This document shows positions 53,085 to 62,063 of a stretch of DNA of 64,000 bases, piece by piece; position 1 is the first letter of the stretch, and each line of letters begins with the position of its first letter. The translations under genes and the position numbers were made by a program. Source of the DNA: Opitutia bacterium (GTDB lineage Bacteria; Verrucomicrobiota; Verrucomicrobiae; Opitutales; Opitutaceae); assembly GCA_947442255.1 (NCBI GenBank), contig CANEVO010000001.1, forward strand, positions 1 through 64,000, given 5' to 3'. Under the pieces are notes generated by a model. It ran no database searches. It was not told the DNA's origin and worked only from the letters and a program-made list of their open reading frames with translations.

Positions 53085-53560
53085 AGCCCGAGTGGACGGT
53101 TGGCCGAGGGTTTCCGTTCGTGGCCGATGGCGCGAAGGCACCCCGGCAGTCCGGGGGCAGGCGGATCGGATTGAAGCGTTCCAGCCGGGCGGTCCGTGTC
53201 CGTTGGATACCCGCGCGCCGAGGCGCAGAGCCAGCAGGCGTTGAGCGCCGTCGCCAGCGCGCGGGGCGCAGTTTGCGGTCAACGCGGCCGGGACGACGAT
53301 CGCGCAATCCGGGCCGACATCACCGGCCGCGATCTCGCTGCGCCGTTTCCGCCAGATGATCGGGCCAGATGGCGACCTAAGCCGCAAGCCGGCGAGCGGC
53401 ATGGGAAAAGCCGGCGAGCAAAGTAAATTGGCCCCGCGCGACCAGCCCAATCCAACGGGTCACACTATGCCCATGTGGGCGTTCGCTTCCTGCGCTTGAG
53501 TTGGCCAGCCACCGCACGCCCGCTGGCTCCGGGGATCGATCCGCCGCCAACGGACTGAAC
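53085..53560. other. 476 bp without an intact gene, possibly decayed coding sequence
   Basis: A GC-rich hairpin without T-run (CCCCGG-CAGT-CCGGGG, 53141-53156) lies after the DUF2959 gene. From about 53253 to 53498 one plus-strand frame stays open ('GAQFAVNAAGTTIAQSG', 'RQMIGPDGDLSRKPASGMG') but has no start codon and is preceded by a TGA. It may be a worn gene fragment; no family was recognised. Confidence 0.4.
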
Positions 53561-54637
53561 TTAGATCCGCAGGTGGGTCTTTTCCGTCTCGGCAGCCTGT
53601 TGCGCCACGAGCGTGGCCCGGGCGCAGTGCAGCGATTCCGCCGTGGTGCGGAGCGGCGCGGTGCCCTCGGTGAGCAGCGCGACGAAATCGGTGAACGGAT
53701 GCGACGACTTCGCGCGCATGTCTTTCGTCGCCAACCGACGTTCCGCTCCGCCCGACGGCCTGAGCACCAGTCCGTCCCGTTCGCCCAAAACCGCGTCGCC
53801 CGTGGTGCCGGTGATGACAAACTTCCACGGCGACGAGTGGCTCACCGGCACGAGGTAATCCACGTGACCGAAGGCGGTCGCGCCGCCTTCGAGCCGGTAG
53901 CTGGCCTCGCCCACGGTTTCGAAGGCCGGGTGCTGGGGCAGCCCGATGCTGGCGCGGGTCGCGGCGATGACCTCGGTGTAGGGGCGGCGCGTGATCCAGT
54001 GCACGAAATCCACGCCATGCCCCATCAGGTCGTTGATGATACCGCCGTGCCGTTCCGGCTCGAAATACCAGCGCGGCCGCTGCTGGTAGTGGAGCCCATG
54101 CGGACCGGCATAGGTGCAGCTGACGATTTCCCCGATTTCGCCTTGCCGCAGCATCTCCGCCGCGCGGGCCCAGTAGTGGCGGAGGCTCAGGTCGACGTGT
54201 ACTTCCAGATGCTTTTCTGCCGCAAGTGCCGTGATGGTCGCCAGCTCGTCGAGTCGCGTGCAGAGCGGCTTGTCGCAAAAGACGTGTTTGCCGGCCCGCA
54301 GCGCGGCGATGACCGCCTGGCCCCGGTGACCGTAGTCCTCGCACACGATCACGGCGTCCAGATCCTCGGCGGCGAGCAGCTCGCGGTGGTTGCGGTGGCG
54401 CACCGGGAGGCCATGCGTTTTCTCGATCTGCTCCCGGTTTTGCGGATCGTCCTCGGCCAGTGCCACGAGGGTTACGCGCGGGTCGCTCTTGGCGAACTTC
54501 AGGACTTGGTTCACGTGGACGTGCTTCAGTCCCGCGACGCCGACCTTCAGGCGCTTCGCGGGGCCGCCCACCGCGAGGGCGCCCACAGCGAGCGTCGAAT
54601 TGAAGAGAAATTCGCGTCGTCCGAGATTTGAATTCAT
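53561..54637 (-). CDS. Exported Gfo/Idh/MocA-family oxidoreductase
   Basis: A 358-residue protein with a Tat-like signal ('GRREFLFNSTLAVGALAVGG', about 6-25). The Rossmann fold is 'LKVGVAGLKHVHV', with 'VIVCEDYGHRG' and the catalytic-Lys block 'VFCDKPLCTRLDEL', which has Asp-Lys-Pro in place of Glu-Lys-Pro. The C-terminal domain has 'HGGIINDLMGHGVDFVHW', the GGxxxDxGxH signature. Exported members probably act on periplasmic sugars with a tightly bound cofactor. The ATG at 54637 was chosen for the signal. Confidence 0.87.
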   Translation of the reverse strand: MNSNLGRREFLFNSTLAVGALAVGGPAKRLKVGVAGLKHVHVNQVLKFAKSDPRVTLVALAEDDPQNREQIEKTHGLPVRHRNHRELLAAEDLDAVIVCEDYGHRGQAVIAALRAGKHVFCDKPLCTRLDELATITALAAEKHLEVHVDLSLRHYWARAAEMLRQGEIGEIVSCTYAGPHGLHYQQRPRWYFEPERHGGIINDLMGHGVDFVHWITRRPYTEVIAATRASIGLPQHPAFETVGEASYRLEGGATAFGHVDYLVPVSHSSPWKFVITGTTGDAVLGERDGLVLRPSGGAERRLATKDMRAKSSHPFTDFVALLTEGTAPLRTTAESLHCARATLVAQQAAETEKTHLRI

Positions 54638-54978
54638 GGTGAGGTGCCTTGGCAAAAAGCAGGAAGGAAAATGGGGGATGAGGCGGGTCGCCGGCGGTTC
54701 GGCCGATTGATTCCGGGGCGCGATGAGGGGGGCTGAAACCTGCACGTCTGCTGGCCGCTCTTTCCCGCGATGGCAATCTGCAAACCAGCATCGATAGTGT
54801 GCCATGGGAGAAGTTGCCAGGTTCGCCGTAACAGAAGCGTGTTTTCCTCCGACCTTGGCCGCTGCGTTTCCCTGCACTTGCGTTCGGCGGGTCGCCACCG
54901 GGAATCGCATTTCCATTCGAGCGGTTTTCTGTTCGGATCCGGTTCGTCGGTCTTGCCCGCCCTCGCAGCGCCGGTTCC
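54638..54978. other. 341-bp divergent intergenic region
   Basis: This lies between the minus-strand dehydrogenase and the plus-strand membrane protein, so it must carry both promoters. No supported gene is visible, and no sigma-54-type element or strong dyad was found. Confidence 0.5.
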
Positions 54979-55641
54979 ATGAACGAAGACGTCACCCCCG
55001 TCACCCCGTTGAGTCCCGCGCGCCAGGACCGGATGTTTCATGCCGGCATGGCGGTTGCCTGCCTGATCACCGCGCTTGTCGGCTTTGGACCGACTTATTT
55101 TTTCAAGCCCATCCACCCGTCGCCACCGCTGCCCTCCCTGCTGCATGCGCACGGCCTGGTCTTCACGGCGTGGCTGGTGCTCTTGATTGGGCAAAGCGGA
55201 TTGGCCCGGGCCAATCGCGTCGATTTGCACAAGCGCCTCGGGATGGCCGGGGCGGTGCTTGCGGCGGCGATGGTGGTCCTCGGGCTCTATGTGGCCGTCG
55301 ATGGCGCGCGCCGGGGAGCGAGCGCCGACGGCATGACGCCGCTCGCGTTCATGATTTTCCCCTTCGGGCAGGTGCTGTTGTTTGCCGGGTTCATCGGCTT
55401 GGGGTTGTGGAAACGGCGCCGCCCCGAACTCCATCGGCGGTTCATCCTGCTCGCCACGATCTGCACGCTGACGCCCGCCATCTCCCGCATGGTGGATAAG
55501 CGCTCGGTGCTCGCGATGTTCCTGACCCTGGGCTTCGTGCTGATCGCAATGATCCACGATTGGATTTCCCGCCGCCGCGTGCATCCCATCTACATCTGGG
55601 GCAGCGCGATTATTTTGGTTTCCGGTCCCCTGCGCGCGTGA
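54979..55641 (+). CDS. Polytopic membrane protein, paralog 1 (C-terminus frameshifted)
   Basis: A 220-residue protein with about six hydrophobic helices ('MFHAGMAVACLITALVGFGPTYF', 'LLHAHGLVFTAWLVLLIGQSG', 'LAFMIFPFGQVLLFAGFIGLG'). The conserved His in 'HAHG' and 'ELHRRF' could bind metal or haem (inference). Family not named here. It is about 70 percent identical by eye to the broken copy at 60258-60970. That copy ends 'GPLRAALGNSTAWQSFAHF', while here the frame stops at 'GPLRA'. The matching 'IGNSAAWQSFARFLVG' lies in another frame just after, so one base is probably missing near 55640 and about 17 residues are lost. Confidence 0.8.
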   Translation: MNEDVTPVTPLSPARQDRMFHAGMAVACLITALVGFGPTYFFKPIHPSPPLPSLLHAHGLVFTAWLVLLIGQSGLARANRVDLHKRLGMAGAVLAAAMVVLGLYVAVDGARRGASADGMTPLAFMIFPFGQVLLFAGFIGLGLWKRRRPELHRRFILLATICTLTPAISRMVDKRSVLAMFLTLGFVLIAMIHDWISRRRVHPIYIWGSAIILVSGPLRA

Positions 55642-55750
55642 TCGGAAATTCGGCGGCGTGGCAGTCCTTCGCTCGTTTTCTTGTCGGGTAGGAATCGGTA
55701 CGAGGACGCCGGCCAGGCGTGCAGTGGCTAACAGCGGTTCGAGCGGATGT

Positions 55751-56710
55751 TCATGGGACCACGTCGATCCAAAAGGGCACAAAAATCTCGGCGCCGCCCG
55801 CCGGATGCACCTGCGCCCAAATGGCGTAGCGGCCGGGTTGCGGGATCGTGATTTTGAAGTTAAGCACCGGCCGGGTCGTCCCGGCGCGTGCATCGAGATC
55901 GGTCTGGGCCGGATGGAGGTGGGCGAAACCGCTGCGCGCCTCGTCGATCGCCACTAGGTGGGCGAGTGCATCCATCACCGGCTCGAGCGTGACCGGGGCG
56001 CCGTCGCGGCGCTCGATGCTGAATTTGAAATCGGCCGGCTCCCGCACGCGCACCGGGGATCTGACTGGTTTCAATTCGAAGCGCATCCCTTCGCGGTCGA
56101 CGACGGTGGAGCTGCGGTTGTTGGTTCCGGTCACCGCGCCGGCCTCCGCCGAACCCGGAAGATCCGTCGCCGCGTAAAGACTGCGCTGGGTGGCGGCGGG
56201 CGTGAAGTCGGCAAACACCCGGTAGCTGCCGCCGCGCTGCGGCGTGAACGCAAACCCCCAGTCGCCCGGTTGCGCACCCGGCTCGGGATGCACGTGCTGG
56301 TAATCTTGCAGCGATGGATCGACCAGCAGCAGATGCAGCCGGCGCGTATGCGTGTAGATGACGGCCTCCGGGCCGATGGGCTTGCCGCTCCGCGTGACCA
56401 GCGTCGCGCGCAACTGCGCCCGGCGTCCGCGGACGAGCGGAACGTCCCCGCCGGATACCTTGAGGGTGACCGGTGAAGGTACGGCCACCACCGGGACGAA
56501 CTGCGGATTGGCCGGATCGCAGTATTCGATCGAGTTTTTCGCGGTCGCTCGAAAATCCATGTGACTCAAATAAGTCCCGGTCGGCAGGAACCGGAAGCCG
56601 AGAAAAACAGCCAGTGCGCCCGCCGTGATCCAAGCCACCTGCCGCCGTTGCGCGGCGCTCAGGGAGTGCCCGGTGTTCGGCGGTACCGCTTGGGCAGGGT
56701 GGAACTTCAT
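55751..56710 (-). CDS. Membrane-anchored exported beta-domain protein
   Basis: A 319-residue protein with one N-terminal helix (about 26-43, 'VAWITAGALAVFLGFRF') and two Ig-like/cupredoxin-type beta domains. His-rich motifs could bind metal: 'LHLLLVDPSLQDYQHVHPEPG' (in part) in domain one, 'DALAHLVAIDE' and 'FAHLHPAQTD' in domain two. Similar proteins often sit near copper or cytochrome genes. It lies in the block with cytochrome b and a molybdoenzyme, but on the opposite strand. Exact role unknown. Confidence 0.7.
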   Translation of the reverse strand: MKFHPAQAVPPNTGHSLSAAQRRQVAWITAGALAVFLGFRFLPTGTYLSHMDFRATAKNSIEYCDPANPQFVPVVAVPSPVTLKVSGGDVPLVRGRRAQLRATLVTRSGKPIGPEAVIYTHTRRLHLLLVDPSLQDYQHVHPEPGAQPGDWGFAFTPQRGGSYRVFADFTPAATQRSLYAATDLPGSAEAGAVTGTNNRSSTVVDREGMRFELKPVRSPVRVREPADFKFSIERRDGAPVTLEPVMDALAHLVAIDEARSGFAHLHPAQTDLDARAGTTRPVLNFKITIPQPGRYAIWAQVHPAGGAEIFVPFWIDVVP

Positions 56711-56828
56711 CGGATCGCATACCCCTTGGGCACACGCCGAAATAATCAAAGCCTATTTCACCGGTTCGAACGGAATCGAAGCCAGGATCACGGCGGAAGG
56801 GGCGGTCAGAGTCCGGACCGCGCGGGCG

Positions 56829-58169
56829 TTACACGCCGAATCCAGGGCGATACTGCTTCGCGAGAAACTGATTCGCCGGGGCGTAGTTGGTGAACGCCAT
56901 CGCCTTCGCGTCATACTCGAGGCGCCGGCCGGCGCGGATGGCGACGCAGCCGAGGAGCGCGGTTTCGGTGAGCGCGGCCGAGTGATTGAAGTTGGACCCG
57001 GCGGCGGGGCCGCCCTTGCAGGCGCGCACCCATTCGGCGAAGTGGCCGCCCTCGATACGCGGGATCTTTTTCGGCGGGAGGGTGGGCACGAGGTCGCGCA
57101 TCTTCGCCTCGTTCACGATGCGGATGCCGAAGTTGTTGGCGTCGGCGATGACGGTCGCCTTGCTGCCGACGATGAGCGTGGCGTTTTCCGGGAGCTTGCG
57201 CTCGGGTTCCAGCTCGGGCGGGCGGGGCGGTTGTAGATTGCCGTCGTACCAACGCACGGTGACGGGTGGGAGCGCACCGCGGGCGGCGAATTGAAACGTG
57301 GTGACCGAGGCCGTCGGCCAGCTGATCGCGCTGGGCTTGGCGGCCGTGGCCTCGATGCTCACGGGCTGCGTGAGGCCGAGGGCCCAGTAGGCGGCGTCGA
57401 GCTGGTGGCACGCCATGTCGCCGACGGCGCCGGTGCCGAAATCGTAATAGCCGCGCCAGTTGAACGGCAGGTAGGCCGGATCGTATTCGCGCGGCTGCGC
57501 CACCCCGAGCCACAGATCCCAGTCGAGCGTCGATGGCGCGACGGGCATGAGCTTGCTGTGGTCGAGCGCGGCCACGCCCTGCGGCCAGATCGGCCGGTCG
57601 GTCCAGCTGTGCACCTCGCGCACCTCGCCGAGTACGCCGGCATCGAGCCATTCCTTGAGGAGCCGCGTGCCCTCGCCGGCGTGGCCCTGGTTGCCCATTT
57701 GCGTGGCGACCTTTTTCTCCCGGGCGGTTCGTGCCAGCGCGCGCGCTTCCGCGACGGTGTGTGCAACTGGTTTCTCGACGAACACGTGCTTGCCGAGAGC
57801 CATCGCGGCCATCGCGATTGGAAAGTGCATGTGGTCGGGCGTGGCGATCGAGACGGCGTCGATCTGCTTGCCGAGTTTCTCCAGCATCACGCGGAAATCC
57901 CGGAAGCGCGGCACGGACGGATGCTCCTTGAAGGACGCGGCGGCGCGGGTGTCGTCCACATCGCAGAAGGCGACGATGTTCTCGGTGGCCGCGTAGGCGG
58001 TGACGTGCGCCCGGCCGCGGCCGCCGCAGCCGACGATGGCGATGTTGAGCTTGTTGTTGGGCGAGGCCCCGCCCTGCGCGCGGCTTACGTAGGGAAAGGT
58101 GACGGCGGCCGCGGAGGCGAGCGACGTGCGTTTGAGGAAGTCGCGACGGGAGAGAGCGGGGGAGGGCAT
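56829..58169 (-). CDS. Exported Gfo/Idh/MocA-family oxidoreductase
   Basis: A 446-residue protein with a twin-arginine signal ('SRRDFLKRTSLASAAAVTF', about 7-25). The Rossmann fold is 'LNIAIVGCGGRGRAHV', with catalytic block 'HVFVEKPVAHTVAEA' and 'MGNQGHAGEG', typical of the Tat-exported subgroup. The C-terminal region has 'GAVGDMACHQLDAAYWAL', including the metal or substrate His. The ATG at 58169 was chosen for the Tat motif. The substrate is probably a sugar or glycoside (inference). Confidence 0.9.
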   Translation of the reverse strand: MPSPALSRRDFLKRTSLASAAAVTFPYVSRAQGGASPNNKLNIAIVGCGGRGRAHVTAYAATENIVAFCDVDDTRAAASFKEHPSVPRFRDFRVMLEKLGKQIDAVSIATPDHMHFPIAMAAMALGKHVFVEKPVAHTVAEARALARTAREKKVATQMGNQGHAGEGTRLLKEWLDAGVLGEVREVHSWTDRPIWPQGVAALDHSKLMPVAPSTLDWDLWLGVAQPREYDPAYLPFNWRGYYDFGTGAVGDMACHQLDAAYWALGLTQPVSIEATAAKPSAISWPTASVTTFQFAARGALPPVTVRWYDGNLQPPRPPELEPERKLPENATLIVGSKATVIADANNFGIRIVNEAKMRDLVPTLPPKKIPRIEGGHFAEWVRACKGGPAAGSNFNHSAALTETALLGCVAIRAGRRLEYDAKAMAFTNYAPANQFLAKQYRPGFGV

Positions 58170-58603
58170 GAGGAAAGAGAAGCGAAGCCGGGGTTGGGGT
58201 AAAATAGAAGCTGGCAAACCGCGCTAATCAACGCCGATCAAGTACGGCTCATGAACAATTTGAGCCATTTCGGTCCATGGTTTGCGGGGATTTGTCCGCA
58301 TTTATCGCCGGCGCGATGGCGCTTGTCGGAGCGTTTGCTTTTCGTTGGCGTCACGGACGAATCTCGTCCGCCGGCTGACGGCAAAGAGCCGATTTCGAAA
58401 AGGCGAAGGGGCGCTCTGCGCCAGCTCGGCCGGTTTGAGGGTGGTCGGTCGTGACGTAACGCCCTTCTTGTCCCCACTGCCGCGGTGCCTTGATTCCACG
58501 CGAATCAGCGCGCGCCGGGCTATTTTTCTTGTGCCTCCGGTCCAAGCTGCGATGAGTCCGTTGCCCTTCGGTTTCCCCTCCCGCTGGATACCTGCTTCAA
58601 CCC
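58170..58603. other. 434-bp divergent intergenic region
   Basis: This separates the minus-strand dehydrogenase from the plus-strand cytochrome b gene. It holds two short dyads: GGCTC/GAGCC near 58246-58266, and TGCGG/CCGCA near 58287-58301. No supported gene was seen. It should contain both promoters. Confidence 0.5.
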
Positions 58604-59368
58604 GTGTCGCCAGAAATTACTCCTCCGACCGCCGCGCCGCATGCCGGCTGGGTCAAAAGCACCCACTTGATCGTGACCGTCAGCTTTCTGCTGCTGGTCT
58701 TCACCGGGGTTGAAATTCTCATGGTGCACCCGCGGCTCTATTGGGGAGACGCTGGCAATTCGCTCATGCCCGCGTGGCTCGAGCTGCCCATCAGCAAGAA
58801 TTACCGTCATGACGGATGGATCGGGAAGGAACCGTTCTTCAGCGGAGCCGACGCGCCCTTTTCGGATGCGCGGACTTTCCGGACGTTTAACAAAAACGCG
58901 TGGGGCCGGAGCCTGCATTTTCTGGCCGGTTGGGGCCTGGTCGTCGCCGGAGGCATTTATCTCCTGGCCGGCATTTTCTCGGGGCATTTTCGCCGCCATC
59001 TGCTGCCGCGTTGGTCCGCGATGCGCCGAGGGGCGTTCTGGGCCGAGTTGCGGGATCACCTGCGCCTCCGGATCAGGACCGCGACGGGCGGACCGGATTA
59101 CGGCCTGCTGCAAAAGTGCGCCTACTTCGGAGTGGTCTTCATGGCTTTTCCCGGTGCGGTGATGACCGGTTTCACCATGTCTCCCGCCATTACCGCGGCG
59201 CACCCCTGGCTGCTGAAATTGTTCGGCGGTTACCAGTCGGCGCGGACGATCCATTTCTTATTGGCGGTCGCGTTGGTGCTTTTTACGGCCGTGCACATCG
59301 TTATGGTCGTCAAGTCAGGGTTCAGAAACCAGCTGCGCGCCATGACCCTGGGGAGGAAAAATCCATGA
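58604..59368 (+). CDS. Cytochrome b561-type membrane subunit
   Basis: A 254-residue four-helix cytochrome b of the Ni,Fe-hydrogenase/formate-dehydrogenase/YedZ-like type. Helices are at about 18-40, 105-127, 172-195 and 215-240. Candidate haem ligands are His in 'VKSTHLIVT', 'GRSLHFLAGWG', 'ARTIHFLLA' and 'AVHIVMVV'. A GTG start at 58604 precedes 'MSPEIT'. Its last 4 bp overlap the molybdoenzyme gene, so the two are co-translated and should form one complex linking the quinone pool to the periplasmic enzyme. Confidence 0.87.
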   Translation: MSPEITPPTAAPHAGWVKSTHLIVTVSFLLLVFTGVEILMVHPRLYWGDAGNSLMPAWLELPISKNYRHDGWIGKEPFFSGADAPFSDARTFRTFNKNAWGRSLHFLAGWGLVVAGGIYLLAGIFSGHFRRHLLPRWSAMRRGAFWAELRDHLRLRIRTATGGPDYGLLQKCAYFGVVFMAFPGAVMTGFTMSPAITAAHPWLLKLFGGYQSARTIHFLLAVALVLFTAVHIVMVVKSGFRNQLRAMTLGRKNP

Positions 59369-60129
59369 ACAAACCCGCTGCCCTCTCCCGGCGCCGCTTT
59401 CTGATCGGCGGCGGCGCCGCCCTCGGCAGTCTCGCTCTTCCCGGCTGCAGCAAGATCCCGCTGCCCCCCACCTACGGCAGCATCCTGCGGGTGGCGGACA
59501 ACCTGACCTACTTGGCGCACCGCACCCTGTTGCCCGGGCAATCGCTCGTGCCGGAATACAGCCACAAAGACATCTCTTCCTTTCCTGCGATTGGCTCGAT
59601 CACGCCCGACGAACCGGGCAAGCGAGGTTACAGCGAGCCTTATCGCGAATTGCGGAAAGGTGGCTTTGCCGATTGGCGGCTCTCCATCGAAGGCGCGGTC
59701 GATCGCCCGGGTTCCTATTCGATGGCGGATCTCAAGCGGTTTCCCTCTCAAACTCAAATCACCCGGCATACGTGTGAGGAGGGTTGGAGCGCGATCGCCG
59801 AGTGGACCGGCGTGCCCCTCAGCCGGGTATTGCTCGCGGCCGGCTTGCGCCGTTCGGCGGTTTGCGTGTGCATTCACACCTACGACAGCTCGGCGATCCA
59901 TACTTTCGATATGCTCGATGCCCTGCATCCGCAAACGCTGCTCACTTACGGGATGAATGGCCGGGACCTGATGGTCCGGCACGGCGCCCCGTTGCGCCTG
60001 CGGATGGAAACTCAGATTGGCTACCAGAGCCGGAAATATCTCCAGCGCATCGTGGTCAAGGATGTCTTCGACGACGGTGGTAAGAACGGCATCGCCGTGA
60101 AGGGCTGGGCCTGGTACGCGGGGATCTGA
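59365..60129 (+). CDS. Tat-exported molybdopterin oxidoreductase, YedY/SorA-like
   Basis: A 254-residue protein with a Tat signal and lipobox-like sequence ('SRRRFLIGGGAALGSLALPGC', read in part). The sulfite oxidase/YedY-type molybdopterin domain has 'FADWRLSIEGAVDRPGSYSM' (in part), and the cofactor Cys in 'ITRHTCEEGWSAIAEWTGVP', followed by 'GAPLRLRMETQIGYQSRKYL'. It pairs with the cytochrome b gene (ATGA overlap), as in periplasmic YedYZ-type methionine sulfoxide reductases or sulfite dehydrogenases. The substrate cannot be read from the sequence. Confidence 0.87.
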   Translation: MNKPAALSRRRFLIGGGAALGSLALPGCSKIPLPPTYGSILRVADNLTYLAHRTLLPGQSLVPEYSHKDISSFPAIGSITPDEPGKRGYSEPYRELRKGGFADWRLSIEGAVDRPGSYSMADLKRFPSQTQITRHTCEEGWSAIAEWTGVPLSRVLLAAGLRRSAVCVCIHTYDSSAIHTFDMLDALHPQTLLTYGMNGRDLMVRHGAPLRLRMETQIGYQSRKYLQRIVVKDVFDDGGKNGIAVKGWAWYAGI

Positions 60130-60257
60130 GGAGGGAAGGAAGAGTTGGGCTCAGTCCCCGGTGAGGGGGAACGCCCGCCCACCGCGACTGGGAAGCGGGT
60201 GCAGCGCACGACGCACCGCGGAGAATCGAGTGTCCATCCTGTGGCTTTTCTGGTTCG

Positions 60258-60970
60258 GTGCCACTCGTCCCCCCCGTCACCCCGCTGTACCCTGCGCGCC
60301 GCGACTGTGTTTTTCATGCGGGTATGGCGGTCGCTTTCCTCATCACCACGATTGCCGGCTTTGGGCCGACTTATTTTTTCAAGCCGGTCCACCCTTCGCC
60401 CGAGTTGCTTCCGCTGCTGCATGTGCACGGCTTGGTGTTCACGGCGTGGCTGGTGTTGCTGATTGTCCAGAGCGGGTTGGTTCGGGCCGATCGGGTCGAC
60501 CGGTACAAGCGCCTTGGGATCGCCGGAGCGGTGCTTGCGCCGCTGATGGTTCTCCTCGGGCTCTACGTGGCCGTCGATGGCGGGCGCCATGGGACGAGCG
60601 CCGGGATGGCATGGCGCCGCTTGCGTTCATGATCTTTCCCTTCGGGCAGGTGCTGATGTTGGGCGGATTCATCGGGCTGGGACTGTGGAAGCGGCGCCGA
60701 CCGGAACTTCATCGCCGGTTCATCCTGCTCGGGACGATCTGCACCCTGACGCCCGCGATCTCCCGCCTGGTGGATAAACGCTCGGTCCTCGCGTTGTTTC
60801 TCACATTGTGATTCGTCGTCGTCGCCATGATCCACGATTGGAAATCCCGCCGCCGGGTGCACCCCGTCTATCTTTGGGGCGGTGCGATCATCCTGATTTC
60901 CGGCCCCCTGCGCGCGGCGCTCGGAAATTCCACGGCGTGGCAGTCCTTCGCCCATTTCCGCGTCGGGTGA
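60258..60970 (+). pseudogene. Polytopic membrane protein, paralog 2, frameshift plus TGA
   Basis: A close paralog of the gene at 54979-55641. It reads 'FHAGMAVAFLITTIAGFGPTYF' to 'VAVDGGRHGTSAG', shifts frame near 60605 to 'PLAFMIFPFGQVLMLGG', and meets a TGA at 60809-60811 ('FLTL', stop, 'FVVVAM'). Paralog 1 has Gly there ('FLTLGFVLIAM'), so GGA became TGA. It then runs on to 'GPLRAALGNSTAWQSFAHF' and a TGA at 60968. The true C-terminus is preserved here but not in paralog 1. Confidence 0.82.
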
Positions 60971-61050
60971 GGCTGCCGAATCAGTCGGAAATCAAGACGC
61001 GCTTGGGCTGCTCTGAGCTTTTTTGTTCACCCCACAACCCTCCGAAAAAG

Positions 61051-61251
61051 ATGAAAACCGAAGCGATTGTCCGATTGATGGCCGGAGCGATGATCTTGAT
61101 CAGCCTAGCTCTTTCCCACTGGCACCATTCCAACTGGATCTGGCTGACGGCCTTTATCGGCTTTGCCCTCTTCCAGTCGGCGATCACCGGCATCTGCCCG
61201 TCGGCGATCGTCATCCGCAAGCTCCGCGGTGAGACGGCCACGGGAAGCTGA
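61051..61251 (+). CDS. Small DUF2892-type inner-membrane protein
   Basis: A 66-residue protein with two membrane helices (about 8-20 and 28-48) and the family pattern 'EAIVRLMAGAMILISLAL', 'WIWLTAFIGFALFQSAITG' and 'CPSAIVIRKLRG', as in the membrane part of YgaP. A Cys lies after the second helix. The ATG at 61051 follows AAAAAG. It is in line with the TPMT-family gene 10 bp downstream. Confidence 0.85.
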   Translation: MKTEAIVRLMAGAMILISLALSHWHHSNWIWLTAFIGFALFQSAITGICPSAIVIRKLRGETATGS

Positions 61252-61261
61252 GGTGTGGACT

Positions 61262-61876
61262 ATGGACTGGGATGAAGTTTACCGGAAGGGCGAAGTGTTC
61301 TGGAACAAGGGCGCGCCGTCGCCGCCGATGAAGCAGTATCTCGAGCGCCAGCCGGTGCGCGGCCGCGCACTCGTGCCGGGCTGCGGCCATGGGCACGAGG
61401 TGGCGCTCGCGGTGGAGCACGGGCTCGATGCGACCGGCCTGGACATCGCACCGACGGGCCTGGCGGAGGCGCGCGCGCTCTATCCGCGCCACGCGGAACG
61501 CTTCGTGGTCGGGGACGTGTTCGATCCGCCGGCGGAGCTGCGCGGCGCGTTTGACGTGGTCGTCGAGCACACCTGCATGAGCGCGCTGCCTCCGGCACTG
61601 CGCGCCCACTACCGGCGCGGCATCGACCAGATGCTGCGGCCCGGCGGTTTGCTGATCGGGGTCTGGTTTATCAATCCCGATCTCGATCCGGGTGATGAGG
61701 GGCCGCCGTTTCCGCTCAGCGTGCCTGACCTGACGGCCCTGTTCGCTGATAGCTACGAAATCGTGGCAGACTATGTCCCGGATGTGGCCTTTCACGGGCG
61801 CGAAGGCCGCGAGCGAGTGCGCGCGTTGCGGCGCGCGGCGCGGGCCGGCGGCCCGCCGCCGCTCAACCGTGGCTAG
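61262..61876 (+). CDS. TPMT-family SAM-dependent methyltransferase
   Basis: A 204-residue methyltransferase of the thiopurine S-methyltransferase family. Visible: 'WDEVYRKGEVFWNKGAPSPP', the SAM loop 'ALVPGCGHGHEVALAVEHG', acidic end of strand 2 in 'ATGLDIAPTGLAEA', and 'VVGDVFDPP' and 'FDVVVEHTCMSAL'. Bacterial members methylate thiols, selenite or tellurite and other small substrates. The ATG at 61262 lies 10 bp after the DUF2892 gene. Confidence 0.9.
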   Translation: MDWDEVYRKGEVFWNKGAPSPPMKQYLERQPVRGRALVPGCGHGHEVALAVEHGLDATGLDIAPTGLAEARALYPRHAERFVVGDVFDPPAELRGAFDVVVEHTCMSALPPALRAHYRRGIDQMLRPGGLLIGVWFINPDLDPGDEGPPFPLSVPDLTALFADSYEIVADYVPDVAFHGREGRERVRALRRAARAGGPPPLNRG

Positions 61877-62063
61877 GGCAATGCCCCATGGGGGTCGTTG
61901 GGCGCGGGATATAGTGTTCCCGTCAACGTTTGCTGACGAGCCCTCCAACCCCATGCCGGCGCCATTTCTGAATCACCGGCCAGCCAAAACAAACAACGGC
62001 CGGAGCGTCCGCCCTGGTTCGCGCGCGTCGCGGCGTTTCGTTCGGGTTCGGAAGCGCGTCAAT

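Noticed and set aside
52356..53450. Upstream extension of the polytopic membrane protein gene to 926 codons
   Set aside because: The added sequence is Arg-rich, antisense to the DUF2959 gene and shows no membrane pattern; the start was set at GTG 52355.
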